Shown: in pieces, positions 49,599-58,912 of the stretch
Layout of the letters: each line of letters begins with the position of its first letter
Position numbering within the stretch: position 1 is the stretch's first letter
Assembly: GCF_000331305.1 (NCBI RefSeq)
Contig: NZ_KB217478.1
Location: forward strand, 4,614,296 to 4,678,295
Reading direction: 5' to 3'
DNA from: Calothrix sp. PCC 7103
Lineage (GTDB): Bacteria > Cyanobacteriota > Cyanobacteriia > Cyanobacteriales > Nostocaceae
Length of the DNA stretch: 64,000 nt
The notes under the pieces: model-generated
The model's database searches: none
Seen by the model: only the letters and a program-made list of their open reading frames with translations
What the model was told of the DNA's origin: nothing
Translations under genes and position numbers: made by a program

Positions 49599-51698
49599 AT
49601 GTCTAATGATTCTGTGCATAATTCTGCTGTGAGCGCTGCTGTTACCACTAGCGTCGAGCATATTCAATTGCAGGATTTACCTGCAAATGCAGTGCGTAGA
49701 TTGCACAAAGGTGGGGTTCGGCCTGGTGAACCTTTAAGAACCAGGGTGGAAGCTCAAGAAATGCTGAACAAAATTCCCCCATCTCAGCGAGCAGGTATTG
49801 ACAGCACATCTGCTGGTCAAAATGCACAGAAATATTTGTCCGATAAGCACGCTAGTCACGTTAAGCCTCATAGTAAAGGAGGCTCTAATCACCCCAAAAA
49901 CATCAAATGGGAGAATGCCAAAGACAATATTGCTCGTGGTGGTAAACCTATGTCTTGGCAAGAGCAAATGAGGCTGGATGCTAAATGGCATTTTGATAAC
50001 TTGGCAGGAGGTGTTAAAGCTGGCATTAAAGCGGTGCCTTTAGGAGCAGCTATTGGTGTTGCAACAACGGTGCCATTTTCGATGCTCACCAACGCGCTTC
50101 GTGTAATTCGAGGTGAAATTTCTCCACAACAAGCTGGTGTAGAAACATTAAAAGATACTCTTGTTGGTGGTGCAGTTGGAGGTACAACCGCATTTGCAGT
50201 TACAACAGTAGCAACAAGGAGTAAAGATAAAATTTACTTTATTCTGAACAAAGTAGATAGAAAAGCCGAGAAAGATAGACCTATCGAGGATGTGATAAAA
50301 GATTTAAGTCAAACCTTATCAGATTTTGGAATATCAGAACCAAGTATTTACCCAGCAAGTGCATGGCAAGGATTGTTAGCAAAACTTATACAAAATAAAG
50401 TTGCAACTAGAGAGCATAAAACAGATTTCAAAAACTTTTTCCTTGCTAGATATATAGAAGAAGATGAAGATGGGGAACCATATATTCCAAAATTAATAGA
50501 CATTTCACCAAAAGCTTTACAGGATAGTGGCATTACAACCATAGAAAATACTGTAATTGAAACAGTTGTCCGTAATTCGGGGTGGAATTTATTAAGTGAT
50601 GTTTTCGCTACGTTAAATAAGTCTGCTCAAGCTATTGAAGAGACTTTTATTACAGAAATCAAAGGGTGGGAGATCGAGTTTGAAGAACTTCAACAAACAA
50701 TAGAAGAATATAAGCAAAATTCTGATTTAGCTAGGGGGAAAGTAGCAAACGTAAAAAAGTCTGTAGAGGAGCAAAAGCAAGTATTAATTAATACGTTTAG
50801 TCAATTAATTAATAAATTTGCTGAAGACGCTAAAAAACGTATAGAAATGGAAATTGAGAAAGTAGCGAAGAATAAATCTCAAAAACCTGTACATAATAAG
50901 GAAGACACAAACCTTTTAATGTACTTGTGGAATGGGTTTGCTTCTTACTTAACAGCTTCTAGCTCAGACCCTTATAAAATCAGGGTCAATAACAAAAAAG
51001 ATGCTGAGAAAATTGGTAAAACCATCAATGAATACTGCACCCCTGTAATACAAAGCTTTTGGCTAGATACTCAAGACAAACTCATTAGAGAAGGAACAAA
51101 TATTCGTGAAACTTTAGTTAAAGAAATTCAAAAGGAAATTCAAGCAATCTCTAATGAACTTTCTAAATATTTAGGAAGCGCTTTGGAAGTTGAAATAGGT
51201 ATCAATCAAATTCAGTTTCCCAAATTTGAATTTTCAGGAATTGATCCAAAAATTCAGCATCAGCAACAAGTATATGCTAGAACTAAAAAAGAAAAAAGAA
51301 CAAAGAGCCGTTGCTGTGAGTCAGATAAAGTCTATGAAGTAGATGTTCCATATACTGAAACAGTGTCTTACTATGAAATCGATTTACGACTAACTTGTCA
51401 AGGAATTCAGCAAAAAATAGACTTACAAGTTCAGAATAACATTGAGTTGCTTAAGCGCGTTATTGAAAGACAAATATCAGAGGATTTTCAAAAAGGTGAA
51501 AAGCAAATTAATAATTACATTAATCGGTTTCAAGCCGAATTTGACTACTTATTAAAGGAACGGGCAACTAGGGAAGTTGAGGCGCCTAATATTATTGCTT
51601 ATCTTGAAAACCAAAGAATCGAATTAAGTGAATATCTTTATGAGTTGAAGTTGATTAAAGGAGAGTTTGATAATTGGAGACCAATAATAATGTTATAA
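49599..51698 (+). CDS. HNH-like domain fused to a truncated dynamin-like GTPase
   Basis: A 699-residue protein. Residues 80-115 look like an HNH-nuclease motif (HASHVKPHSKGGSNHPKNIK with His87, His91 and Asn101, then NAKDNIARG). Residues 137-205 are glycine-rich hydrophobic helices. From about residue 208 it becomes the C-terminal half of a bacterial dynamin: the G4 motif NKVD (217-220), GISEPSIYPASAWQGLLAKL, long coiled coils (340-460 and 600-690) and VPYTETVSYYEIDL. The dynamin P-loop and switch regions are absent. The junction is sharp, so it looks like an in-frame fusion. GGCGCC occurs only once, near the end. Confidence 0.7.
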   Translation: MSNDSVHNSAVSAAVTTSVEHIQLQDLPANAVRRLHKGGVRPGEPLRTRVEAQEMLNKIPPSQRAGIDSTSAGQNAQKYLSDKHASHVKPHSKGGSNHPKNIKWENAKDNIARGGKPMSWQEQMRLDAKWHFDNLAGGVKAGIKAVPLGAAIGVATTVPFSMLTNALRVIRGEISPQQAGVETLKDTLVGGAVGGTTAFAVTTVATRSKDKIYFILNKVDRKAEKDRPIEDVIKDLSQTLSDFGISEPSIYPASAWQGLLAKLIQNKVATREHKTDFKNFFLARYIEEDEDGEPYIPKLIDISPKALQDSGITTIENTVIETVVRNSGWNLLSDVFATLNKSAQAIEETFITEIKGWEIEFEELQQTIEEYKQNSDLARGKVANVKKSVEEQKQVLINTFSQLINKFAEDAKKRIEMEIEKVAKNKSQKPVHNKEDTNLLMYLWNGFASYLTASSSDPYKIRVNNKKDAEKIGKTINEYCTPVIQSFWLDTQDKLIREGTNIRETLVKEIQKEIQAISNELSKYLGSALEVEIGINQIQFPKFEFSGIDPKIQHQQQVYARTKKEKRTKSRCCESDKVYEVDVPYTETVSYYEIDLRLTCQGIQQKIDLQVQNNIELLKRVIERQISEDFQKGEKQINNYINRFQAEFDYLLKERATREVEAPNIIAYLENQRIELSEYLYELKLIKGEFDNWRPIIML

Positions 51699-51711
51699 AA
51701 ATAGAGGGAAA

Positions 51712-51728
51712 GGTGGGCAGTGCCCACC
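51712..51728. repeat. Dispersed palindrome GGTGGGC-AGT-GCCCACC
   Basis: Perfect copy exactly between the converging chimera gene and the NRPS remnant. Confidence 0.8.
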
Positions 51729-53367
51729 CTACTGTTTTTTACTGTCTTTATTTAACGAAGATAATTTCATTCGCCGACTGTCGCGAGATATTGGTACTAA
51801 TGCAGGCGCCTTACTTTTAGCACTGTTATCTTTCAACTTCTCTACTATTTTAGATAATCCGCCAATTGTCGGCGCCTCAAATACATTACTTAAAGGCAAC
51901 TCGACTTTAAAAGCATCGCGGACTCTAGAAGCAAGCTGAGTTGCCAGTAAAGAATGTCCACCTAATTCAAAGAAGTTATCATGAATACCGCAACGCTTAA
52001 TTCCCAAAACCTCTGTAAAAATTTTGACTAAAGTTTTTTCAATTTCAGTTTCGGGAGCAATATAACTTTCTGTAAATTCTTTTTTGATTGTATCTGGTGT
52101 TGGTAAAGCGTAACGGTCTATTTTACCTGCTTGATTAAATGGTAATGATTCCAGTAGGAGAAAAGCAGACGGCACCATATATTCGGGTAATTTTTGTGAC
52201 AAATACGTTTGTAGTTGCGGTATAATTTTGCGCGCAGCTTTTGCTTGTAAAGGGTTATTTGAGTGCTGAGTTCTGAGTCTTGGCCTAAAGCTACTTCTCG
52301 AACTCGATATAATAACTCTTTAAAAGTTGGATTACCCGATAAATCTGTACGCAGTACTAAACTATTGACAAAAAAGCCAATTAACCCTTCTACTTCACTA
52401 CGATTACGGTTGGCAAAGGATTTGCGCTCAAATTGCGTTCTGGTTGTAAATGTTCAACGAGCTTTTCAAACGGTAAGTCTTGATGACTGTATGCTCCTAA
52501 TGTAACTTCCCGTACTCTGGCTAATAGTTCGCGAAAAGTTGGATTTCTTGAAAAATCGGTACGCAGTACTAAAGTATTGACAAAAAAGCCAATTAATCCT
52601 TCTATTTCGCTACGGTTACGGTTGGCAATTGGTGAACCAACGGTTATATCATCAGAATATGTATAGCGGTAAAGTAATGTTTGAAATGCTGCCAGCAATA
52701 TCATATATAAAGTGGCACCTTCACGTTGAGATATTTTTTCGAGTGCATCAACTAAACTGAGGGGTAACTCTAAAAATTGTGTAGCTCCGCGATAAGCTTG
52801 AATATTAGGGCGCCGTTTATCGGTAGGTAAAGGCAGCATTGTAATACCATTTAATTGATGGCGCCAGTAAGCTAACTGATTTTCTAGAACTTCTCCAGTT
52901 AACCACTCACGTTGCCATTCGGCAAAATCAGCGTATTGTAAAGGCAGTTCTGATAATGGGGATGGTTGATTTTTAAATGAAGCAGTGTAAAGGGCGCCTA
53001 ACTCACTAATTAACACTCCAATAGACCAGTCATCGCAAACAATATGATGCATATTCAGTAACAAAATATGCTCATTATCTGAAAGCTTAAGTAATATCAC
53101 TCGTAGCAATGGCCCTGAAGATAAATCAAAAGGACGTTCTATTTCTTGCGTGATAATATACTTAGCTTGTGCTTCACTTTCTTGTGTAGGTAAGTTTAAT
53201 GTATTAATAGATATCAGCAAACTTGGAGCAATAACCTGCACAAGTTGATCTTCGAGTATTGTAAATGTAGTGCGTAATGTTTCATGGCGCCGGACAATTT
53301 CGTTTAATGCGAATTCGAGCGCGCTTTGATTGAGCGAACCATGTAAACGAAGAGAAAAATCCTCAAC
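51729..53367 (-). pseudogene. Mosaic NRPS remnant (condensation, adenylation tail, carrier)
   Basis: A condensation domain begins near GSLNQSALEFALNEIVRRHETLRTTF (about 53350-53260) and runs through HHIVCDDWS, where the usual HHxxxDG ends DD, to ERNLSANPL. There it jumps in another frame into a second copy of the same segment ([24 protein letters not shown]). At about 52262 the reading switches, beside a GTGCTGAGTT repeat, to the tail of an adenylation domain ([15 protein letters not shown]). A carrier domain follows with an intact phosphopantetheine serine (FFELGGHSLLA). It is the product of recombination and does not encode a working module. Confidence 0.85.
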
Positions 53368-53459
53368 GGCGCCCAGGTATCCACGTCGGAGGATAACATA
53401 TTATGATGGCGCCCAAGACTAAATAGAACTGAGATACTATCACACCAGGCAGGATTGTA

Positions 53460-53480
53460 GCACAGGTGTCCCGCCTGTGC
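53460..53480. repeat. GCACAGG-N7-CCTGTGC hairpin
   Basis: Seven-base-pair inverted repeat upstream of the Uma2 gene. A partial relative (GGCACAGGTGTCGCC) lies near 21488. Confidence 0.5.
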
Positions 53481-53559
53481 GTTAATCTTTTTTTACACAA
53501 CAAGCAAAACCGACGTAGTATCAAGAAACGAATTATATATTCACTGCTATAATGTTTTT

Positions 53560-54216
53560 ATGACTTTACCTACTATCACCCAAGACAAAATAGAACTGGC
53601 GCCAGGGGATGAATTAATCCTAAGATACAGAACGTGGGAAGATTACGAAAATTTGCTTGCTCGTCGGCAAAATAAAGCAGGACTGAGAATTAAATATAGT
53701 AGTTTAACTGGTGAAATCAGGGTTATGTCTCCATTGCCTGGGCATGGTAAAAATGTTGACATGTTGGCAGATTTTGTAAAAGCATTACTCAGAAATACTT
53801 CTAAGAAATGGGAAGCTTTTACACCGATTACTTTAAAGTATGGTAACCAACAAGGAGCAGAACCTGATTACTGTTTCTACATCGAAAATTGGCAACGCAT
53901 TTTAGGTAAAGAACGTATCGACCTACAAAGTGACCCACCCCCTGATTTAGCCATTGAAGTTGATTTAACGTCAATGACTAAACCAGAAGATTACCAAATA
54001 ATTGCCCCTGCGGAACTTTGGATTTATCGAAGAAGTGGCTTATTAATTTATCAATATGATAAAAAAAAGTACAGGGAAAGTCAAACAAGTTATATTTTCC
54101 CTGATTTTGATGTAAAGACTTTAATACCACAATATATTGACCGAGGTTGGCAAGTTGGTTCAAGTGATGCGGTCAATGAATTTGAAGATTTTTTAAAGCA
54201 AGAGTTAAAAAATTGA
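53560..54216 (+). CDS. Uma2-family (DUF820) putative nuclease
   Basis: A 218-residue protein of the Uma2 family, restriction-endonuclease-like, very abundant in cyanobacteria. Seen are YRTWEDYENLL near the start, the MSPLPGHG motif, acidic catalytic residues in AEPDYCFYI (about 105-113) and LAIEVDLTS (about 132-140), and WIYRRSGLLIYQ after them. The P-D...E-V-x motif arrangement fits a metal-dependent nuclease. The biological role of the family is unsettled; many copies are thought to be mobile. Its last bases overlap a minus-strand remnant. Confidence 0.85.
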   Translation: MTLPTITQDKIELAPGDELILRYRTWEDYENLLARRQNKAGLRIKYSSLTGEIRVMSPLPGHGKNVDMLADFVKALLRNTSKKWEAFTPITLKYGNQQGAEPDYCFYIENWQRILGKERIDLQSDPPPDLAIEVDLTSMTKPEDYQIIAPAELWIYRRSGLLIYQYDKKKYRESQTSYIFPDFDVKTLIPQYIDRGWQVGSSDAVNEFEDFLKQELKN

Positions 54217-54408
54217 ATCAATTGCAACTAGACCATCATAAAATTTAAGAAATTCCATATTAATTAAGGTATCGCTTCCAACTTTAGTTCCTGTAACAGT
54301 TAATCCAAAAAATTGTGAGGAAGATTGACCAAACGTAAACTCAGAAAAATTACCACTATACTCAACAACATCACCTGTTACTTTATATTCGGCACCATTA
54401 AATTATTA
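54205..54408 (-). pseudogene. Fragment of a repeat/RTX-type protein C-terminus
   Basis: A minus-strand frame without a start, reading GAEYKVTGDVVEYSGNFSEF and, near its end, DTLINMEFLKFYDGLVAIDS. The last part strongly resembles the segment that closes calcium-binding (RTX-like) cyanobacterial proteins. It is bounded upstream by stop codons and overlaps the Uma2 stop. Confidence 0.45.
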
Positions 54409-54727
54409 CTTGTCTGCGCGCTCGTACTTTCTATATTTGGTCCTAAGCTTATTAAGGTTGAGGTGCCTAGAACCAGGCAACTAGTGCGTAAACGAAGCAT
54501 AAACAGTTATATATAACGCTACGCATTGATAATACAGTTTTAGACGATATGCAAAAACTAAACTTTAGTATAGTTTTCTCGCACACACTTTAATTACCAT
54601 ACTACATCTGTAATATGAATATAGAATAACTTTTATATTCCAGATGCTCGCTTCGGAGTTAGATATTCCCGTGTTATCACAAAATTGGCACAATAAAAGA
54701 AGTGCTTTGAGGGGATATGCAATAAAA

Positions 54728-55252
54728 ATGAGTATAGATAGTACTGAAATGGCTAGAAGCCTTTACCAGAGCGGGGTATTGGCGTTTGAAAACGGGAAAT
54801 ACCGTGAAGCTGTTGAAAGTTTAGAGCGAGCGAATTCGCTTGTTGCTCGTAATACCCGCTTTGGTGGAGAGGTGCAAATTTGGTTGGCAACAGCATATGA
54901 AGCAGCAGGACGAAACCAAGATGCTGTTGACTTATGTGAGCAACTTAAGCGTCATCCTAATATTGATACTAGTACACAAGCAAAACGTTTACAGTATATT
55001 TGGAAGGCGCCTAAATTGAGCCGTCCCAAAGAATGGTTGACAGAAATACCAGATATGGGCGCCGCATCAAGTAATAATGATAAAACCAAGTTTGTAACGA
55101 ATGTTTCATCAAATACAGCTTCCAAAGCTCCAGAAAAAGAATATGTAGACTTAAGCCAAGTCAACACCGAAGATAATCGCTTTATTTGGGTTGCTTTAAT
55201 AGGGGTTGCGATAACGCTTTCATATTTACTTTGGTTAAATTTTCATGCGTAA
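54728..55252 (+). CDS. TPR-like protein with C-terminal membrane anchor
   Basis: A 174-residue protein from the ATG at 54728; the longer frame opens at 54644, but the start MSIDSTEMARSLYQSGVLAF begins directly at the first TPR helix. Two TPR-like units (about 1-75) are followed by a polar linker and one C-terminal transmembrane helix (about 152-171). The next gene, a DUF3153 lipoprotein, starts 21 bases later, so the two are probably co-transcribed and may act together at the membrane. No specific function can be assigned. Confidence 0.75.
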   Translation: MSIDSTEMARSLYQSGVLAFENGKYREAVESLERANSLVARNTRFGGEVQIWLATAYEAAGRNQDAVDLCEQLKRHPNIDTSTQAKRLQYIWKAPKLSRPKEWLTEIPDMGAASSNNDKTKFVTNVSSNTASKAPEKEYVDLSQVNTEDNRFIWVALIGVAITLSYLLWLNFHA

Positions 55253-55273
55253 CTCGTCAAGGAACAAAGCTAT

Positions 55274-56110
55274 ATGATTCGACTGGTTGCAAGACAAACT
55301 AAATATCTTAAAAATGTATTTCAAGGCATCTCAAAACGCGCACGGATTATTTTCTTGATAGCCTTAGCATCTTTATTGTTATCAGGCTGTGTAAAATATG
55401 ACGTTGCCGTAAACTTCAATAACTCTAACTATGGTGAATTTATCCAGCATATTCACTTAGGCGAACGTCTTACTACCTTTAGTGGAGACTCAGTATATGA
55501 ATGGTTAGACAGTATTGAACGTCGCGCACGTAAACTTGATGGTAAAATACGGCGCCTTTCTAGAGAAGAAGTTGTCGTCACAATACCTTTTAACAACGCC
55601 GAAGAATTACAAACCAAGTTTAATAAATTCTTCAACCCTAATCTCAATGAAAAAGGTAAATACAAAGACGTTAATACAGACTTACCGAAAATTGAATCAA
55701 ATATATTACTATTCCAGAACAACTTTCTGTTACTAGTTCGGAACAAGTTAATTTACGACTTGGACTTAAGTTCGCTAGCATTAATATCCAATAACGGTAA
55801 CGTACTAGCAAACGCAGCCTCAATATTAGACCTAGAGTTTAGCCTAAAAACACCGTGGGGCGCCAAAAATATCGTAGAAGCAACAACAGAAAACCCCGTA
55901 TTACCCGAAACCAACGGCAAACAACTAACTTGGCATCTCAACCCAGGTACACTTAACCACATCGAAGTAGTATTTTGGCTTCCAAGTCCACTAGGTATAG
56001 GCGCCTTAATAATCATATTATTAGTTGTACTAGGAATATACATCCGCTACAACATACTACCCGACCCCAGAATACAATTTGCTCAACCAATAGTCACCGA
56101 GCAATCATAA
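55274..56110 (+). CDS. DUF3153 family membrane lipoprotein
   Basis: A 278-residue protein. A long N-terminus with a hydrophobic segment (about 26-38) leads to a lipobox-like LLSGC (Cys39). The mature domain has VKYDVAVNFNNSNYGEFIQHI and GKIRRLSREEVVVTIPFNNAEEL, which match DUF3153 as I recall it. It has a C-terminal transmembrane helix (about 241-258) and a short tail. It is expected to face the periplasm or thylakoid lumen. Function unknown. It ends at an inverted repeat of the ATCCGTTAC family shared with a convergent gene. Confidence 0.75.
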   Translation: MIRLVARQTKYLKNVFQGISKRARIIFLIALASLLLSGCVKYDVAVNFNNSNYGEFIQHIHLGERLTTFSGDSVYEWLDSIERRARKLDGKIRRLSREEVVVTIPFNNAEELQTKFNKFFNPNLNEKGKYKDVNTDLPKIESNILLFQNNFLLLVRNKLIYDLDLSSLALISNNGNVLANAASILDLEFSLKTPWGAKNIVEATTENPVLPETNGKQLTWHLNPGTLNHIEVVFWLPSPLGIGALIIILLVVLGIYIRYNILPDPRIQFAQPIVTEQS

Positions 56111-56118
56111 AACGATTT

Positions 56119-56178
56119 GCAACGGATGTAACGGATGTAATATATAGCCTATCCGTTACATCTGTTATATCCGTTGCC
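56119..56178. repeat. Inverted ATCCGTTAC repeats between convergent genes
   Basis: GCAACGGATGTAACGGATGT (from 56119) faces ATCCGTTACATCTGTTATAT (to about 56170), forming a long imperfect hairpin between two convergent genes. It uses the same 9-mer as the spacer at 13281-13585. Confidence 0.8.
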
Positions 56179-56180
56179 AG

Positions 56181-56927
56181 TTATACTCCATGCAGCATCA
56201 CCATTCTGTCATCCATTCCTTGATGGAAAAATTCAATTCGTCGATTACTATCAAAATCTCTAGGGCTAATCGAATTAACAATAAATGGGAATAATGCGGG
56301 AGCTTGGCTAATTACACTTAAAGCTTGAGAACTAGAATCACTTGCAACAAAAGCCGCTTCTATTAACCATGCTGCCAGTTTTCTATTATCAATTACTTGT
56401 GTTGATGCTGGTTGATATATACCTATTTCTGACGTATCTTGTAGCACTCCCCAATCAACAAAACAGCGTAATACACGTTGAGTCGCGCGCGATACTGTTT
56501 CACGTTCACCTAGTTTTTCTTTAATACGTCTTTGTATCGAACCTGCGGCAAAAGAACCTTGTAACCTTGATAACCGTCCAACCTGTTCTGCGACAATACC
56601 AAAAAATGGATAAACAGCCATTGTCATTCCCCAATGTATGGCTAAATGTTGTTCTTTAGGAGTATTTAGTAAAAGTTCTAATGCTTCATCTCGTAGTGGC
56701 GCCAGTTTTGCTGGTACTGTAACCCAAATTTTGGAAAGTATTGAAATTGTTTTAGAGCGACCGCTAGATTTACATTCGCTACCAACAGAAAGTTTATCAA
56801 GCAAAAAATCATCCAGCGCTGTTTGTATTTCACGACGTGTATAACCAGCAAGAAACAGGTTGGCTGTGAGTTCCAACCACTCTAGCTGAATACGCTGACT
56901 AAAACCAACTTCATAACGCCTGTTCAT
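56181..56927 (-). CDS. Unknown protein linked to PglZ
   Basis: A 248-residue soluble protein of a family I do not recognise by name. Seen are a mostly helical composition, a WLELTANLFLAGYTRREIQ segment near the start, and an HLAIHWGMTMAVYPFF motif (about 94-109) followed by GRLSRLQGSF. It lies 20 bases after the PglZ-domain gene, on the same strand, which places it in the same transcription unit. In BREX-3 systems the gene after pglZ is brxA, but I cannot recognise a BrxA signature in it. It may be the third component of a PglZ-helicase system. Confidence 0.6.
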   Translation of the reverse strand: MNRRYEVGFSQRIQLEWLELTANLFLAGYTRREIQTALDDFLLDKLSVGSECKSSGRSKTISILSKIWVTVPAKLAPLRDEALELLLNTPKEQHLAIHWGMTMAVYPFFGIVAEQVGRLSRLQGSFAAGSIQRRIKEKLGERETVSRATQRVLRCFVDWGVLQDTSEIGIYQPASTQVIDNRKLAAWLIEAAFVASDSSSQALSVISQAPALFPFIVNSISPRDFDSNRRIEFFHQGMDDRMVMLHGV

Positions 56928-56947
56928 TTAATACAATAACGAAATGC

Positions 56948-58912
56948 TTATTTATAAACGCTTATAAATGGTACTATTAATTCCTCCACACAAGCACTAC
57001 CATGAGCAACTATTTTTTCTCCTTGCCGAATAAAAGCTTGGCGCCTGGGTGCTAGAAGTGGTAGGTATTGCGGTGGTAGTCCAAGTTGCCACTCGATGGC
57101 TGTAGCAAATTCGTTTTTAACTAAAGAACGAAGTAGTTTATCTGAGTAAACTCTTACACGTTCCCCTCGTACATCGGCAATGGCGCCTTCTTTTGGTTGT
57201 CCAATACCAGTAGCTTCGATGTTGCCGTGGTCGGATGTTAAGAATACTCGAAAATTGTGTTGTAGTAATAAGTCTAGCAAATTAGACATTATCCCTAGTT
57301 CTCCCCATTGACGTACTTGGTTGTGCATCCCCGCAGTACCAAGCTGCATCCCATGCATAATTTCATCAACGATATCAACTACTAAACCTATTACCCTAAT
57401 TTTTGAGGAGAGTTTTGTTTCTACTAAAGAAACTGTATTAGCTTTACCAAGTCCTTTGAGGTAAGCGACAGATGAGGGATTAAAACCTCGTTCAGTCCAA
57501 TATTGTTTCCAAAGAGATTCTTCTTTAGCTGTAGTATCTAAACTATTGGGAAAATAAACAGGAGGTTTGCCTGCAAATATTGCTTGTCGGGATACAGAGG
57601 TAATTGTTGGTAGCCAAGCAAAGACTCCTTCTGTGTTAAATTTTACTTTATCTTGCTGCTTTAGTAAAACTTTACGTAAGACTAACCATTGGTCAAAAGC
57701 TAAACCGTCTAGTACAATTAGTGCGACTTTGTTAGTAGTTGATGCTTCTAAATGTCTCTCTATGTAACGTGGTATTTGGTGTAGCATGACTGGAGTATTG
57801 GCAGCTTGATTATATAATGTGCCATAACGTGAATCAACCCAGTTAAAGAAGGCGCCGTCTACCTTTTCTTGTAAAGCCAAAAACTGCTCTTCTAAATTAG
57901 GCGCCTTTTCTTCATGCCATAAAACTACTAACTCTGCCCATGTTTGAGCAAATTTTAACCAATCTTGGTATCTGGCGTTGTTTTCAGGAATTGCTAATTG
58001 AAGTAAACTTTGCAGGCGCCTATTTTTTTCAGATTTGGGGTCAATATATACACTCGCTGCTATCCAAGGGTTAAATTCAAATTGTCCAGTTGTAATTTTC
58101 AGTTCTTCTGCTTTAATAGGTTGTAAATAACCTTCTGTAAAAAGAGTGTTAATATAAAGCTGAATGTCTTTGTTATCGAAAGAGATATTTTCTGAAGCTG
58201 CATAAGTACCACCTGATTCTGTAGCAGGGTTTAATTTATTCAACTTCTGGCTAATAAATTCAAACCATTTATTTTGTATAAATTCAAAGAAAGCTTGACG
58301 GTTAGATACTATCTTTGTTAGAGGTATTTTAGATAGTAATCGCTGTTGTTGTAATTTTGCAAGTAAATATTCATCTAATATTGTTGGTATACTTTGAACG
58401 CGATAGTGTCGGCGTAAAAGCATTAATAATAAATCTGAAGTTTGTTTAATTGAGTCAGAGTCTGTATCAAAAACATGCCGCAGTATAAAATTTGATGTGG
58501 CGTTATCTCCAAGCTGCTGAGGTTTGTACTGACTTTGAGCTTGGTATAATAAGTCAAAATAACTGCGGTCTAAGGCATTAACTATCGTGTAGCTGAGATT
58601 AGGAAATAAGTCAGCAATGCTGAAAGTAAGTTGTCGTGCTGCTTTTAATAGGTCATAAGGCAACTTACGTAATTCTTGCTCTTCTGCATTTACTACAATA
58701 ACTAAATCTATTTTCTTACCTATATAACGATACTGGGATTCATAGAGGTAACGAAAGGAAATAGCATCTTCAAAATAGAGAATTTCAAAACCTCTTTGTT
58801 TTATTGCTTGTAATATTTCTGCTTCGGTTAGTAAGTTGTCTGGGTCTGCCACGAGTGTTATAGGAGCAACTTGGGGTGTGAAGTCGCTTAATATTGAGGA
58901 ACGCCAGTTCAT
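56948..58912 (-). CDS. PglZ-domain protein
   Basis: A 654-residue protein. The C-terminal half is an alkaline-phosphatase-superfamily PglZ domain: VALIVLDGLAFDQW (about 400-413), TITSVSRQAIFAGKPP and LTSDHGNIEATG (about 563-574), which carry the expected metal-binding aspartate, serine and histidine positions. The N-terminal half (about 1-380) is helical and of unknown role. Its start overlaps the stop of the helicase gene by four bases, so translation is coupled. PglZ proteins occur in Pgl and BREX phage-defence systems. Confidence 0.85.
   Translation of the reverse strand: MNWRSSILSDFTPQVAPITLVADPDNLLTEAEILQAIKQRGFEILYFEDAISFRYLYESQYRYIGKKIDLVIVVNAEEQELRKLPYDLLKAARQLTFSIADLFPNLSYTIVNALDRSYFDLLYQAQSQYKPQQLGDNATSNFILRHVFDTDSDSIKQTSDLLLMLLRRHYRVQSIPTILDEYLLAKLQQQRLLSKIPLTKIVSNRQAFFEFIQNKWFEFISQKLNKLNPATESGGTYAASENISFDNKDIQLYINTLFTEGYLQPIKAEELKITTGQFEFNPWIAASVYIDPKSEKNRRLQSLLQLAIPENNARYQDWLKFAQTWAELVVLWHEEKAPNLEEQFLALQEKVDGAFFNWVDSRYGTLYNQAANTPVMLHQIPRYIERHLEASTTNKVALIVLDGLAFDQWLVLRKVLLKQQDKVKFNTEGVFAWLPTITSVSRQAIFAGKPPVYFPNSLDTTAKEESLWKQYWTERGFNPSSVAYLKGLGKANTVSLVETKLSSKIRVIGLVVDIVDEIMHGMQLGTAGMHNQVRQWGELGIMSNLLDLLLQHNFRVFLTSDHGNIEATGIGQPKEGAIADVRGERVRVYSDKLLRSLVKNEFATAIEWQLGLPPQYLPLLAPRRQAFIRQGEKIVAHGSACVEELIVPFISVYK

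Noticed and set aside
54325-54516. 63-codon plus-strand frame with a hydrophobic segment
   Set aside because: Begins at TTG with no ribosome site, and its first half overlaps a more convincing minus-strand remnant.
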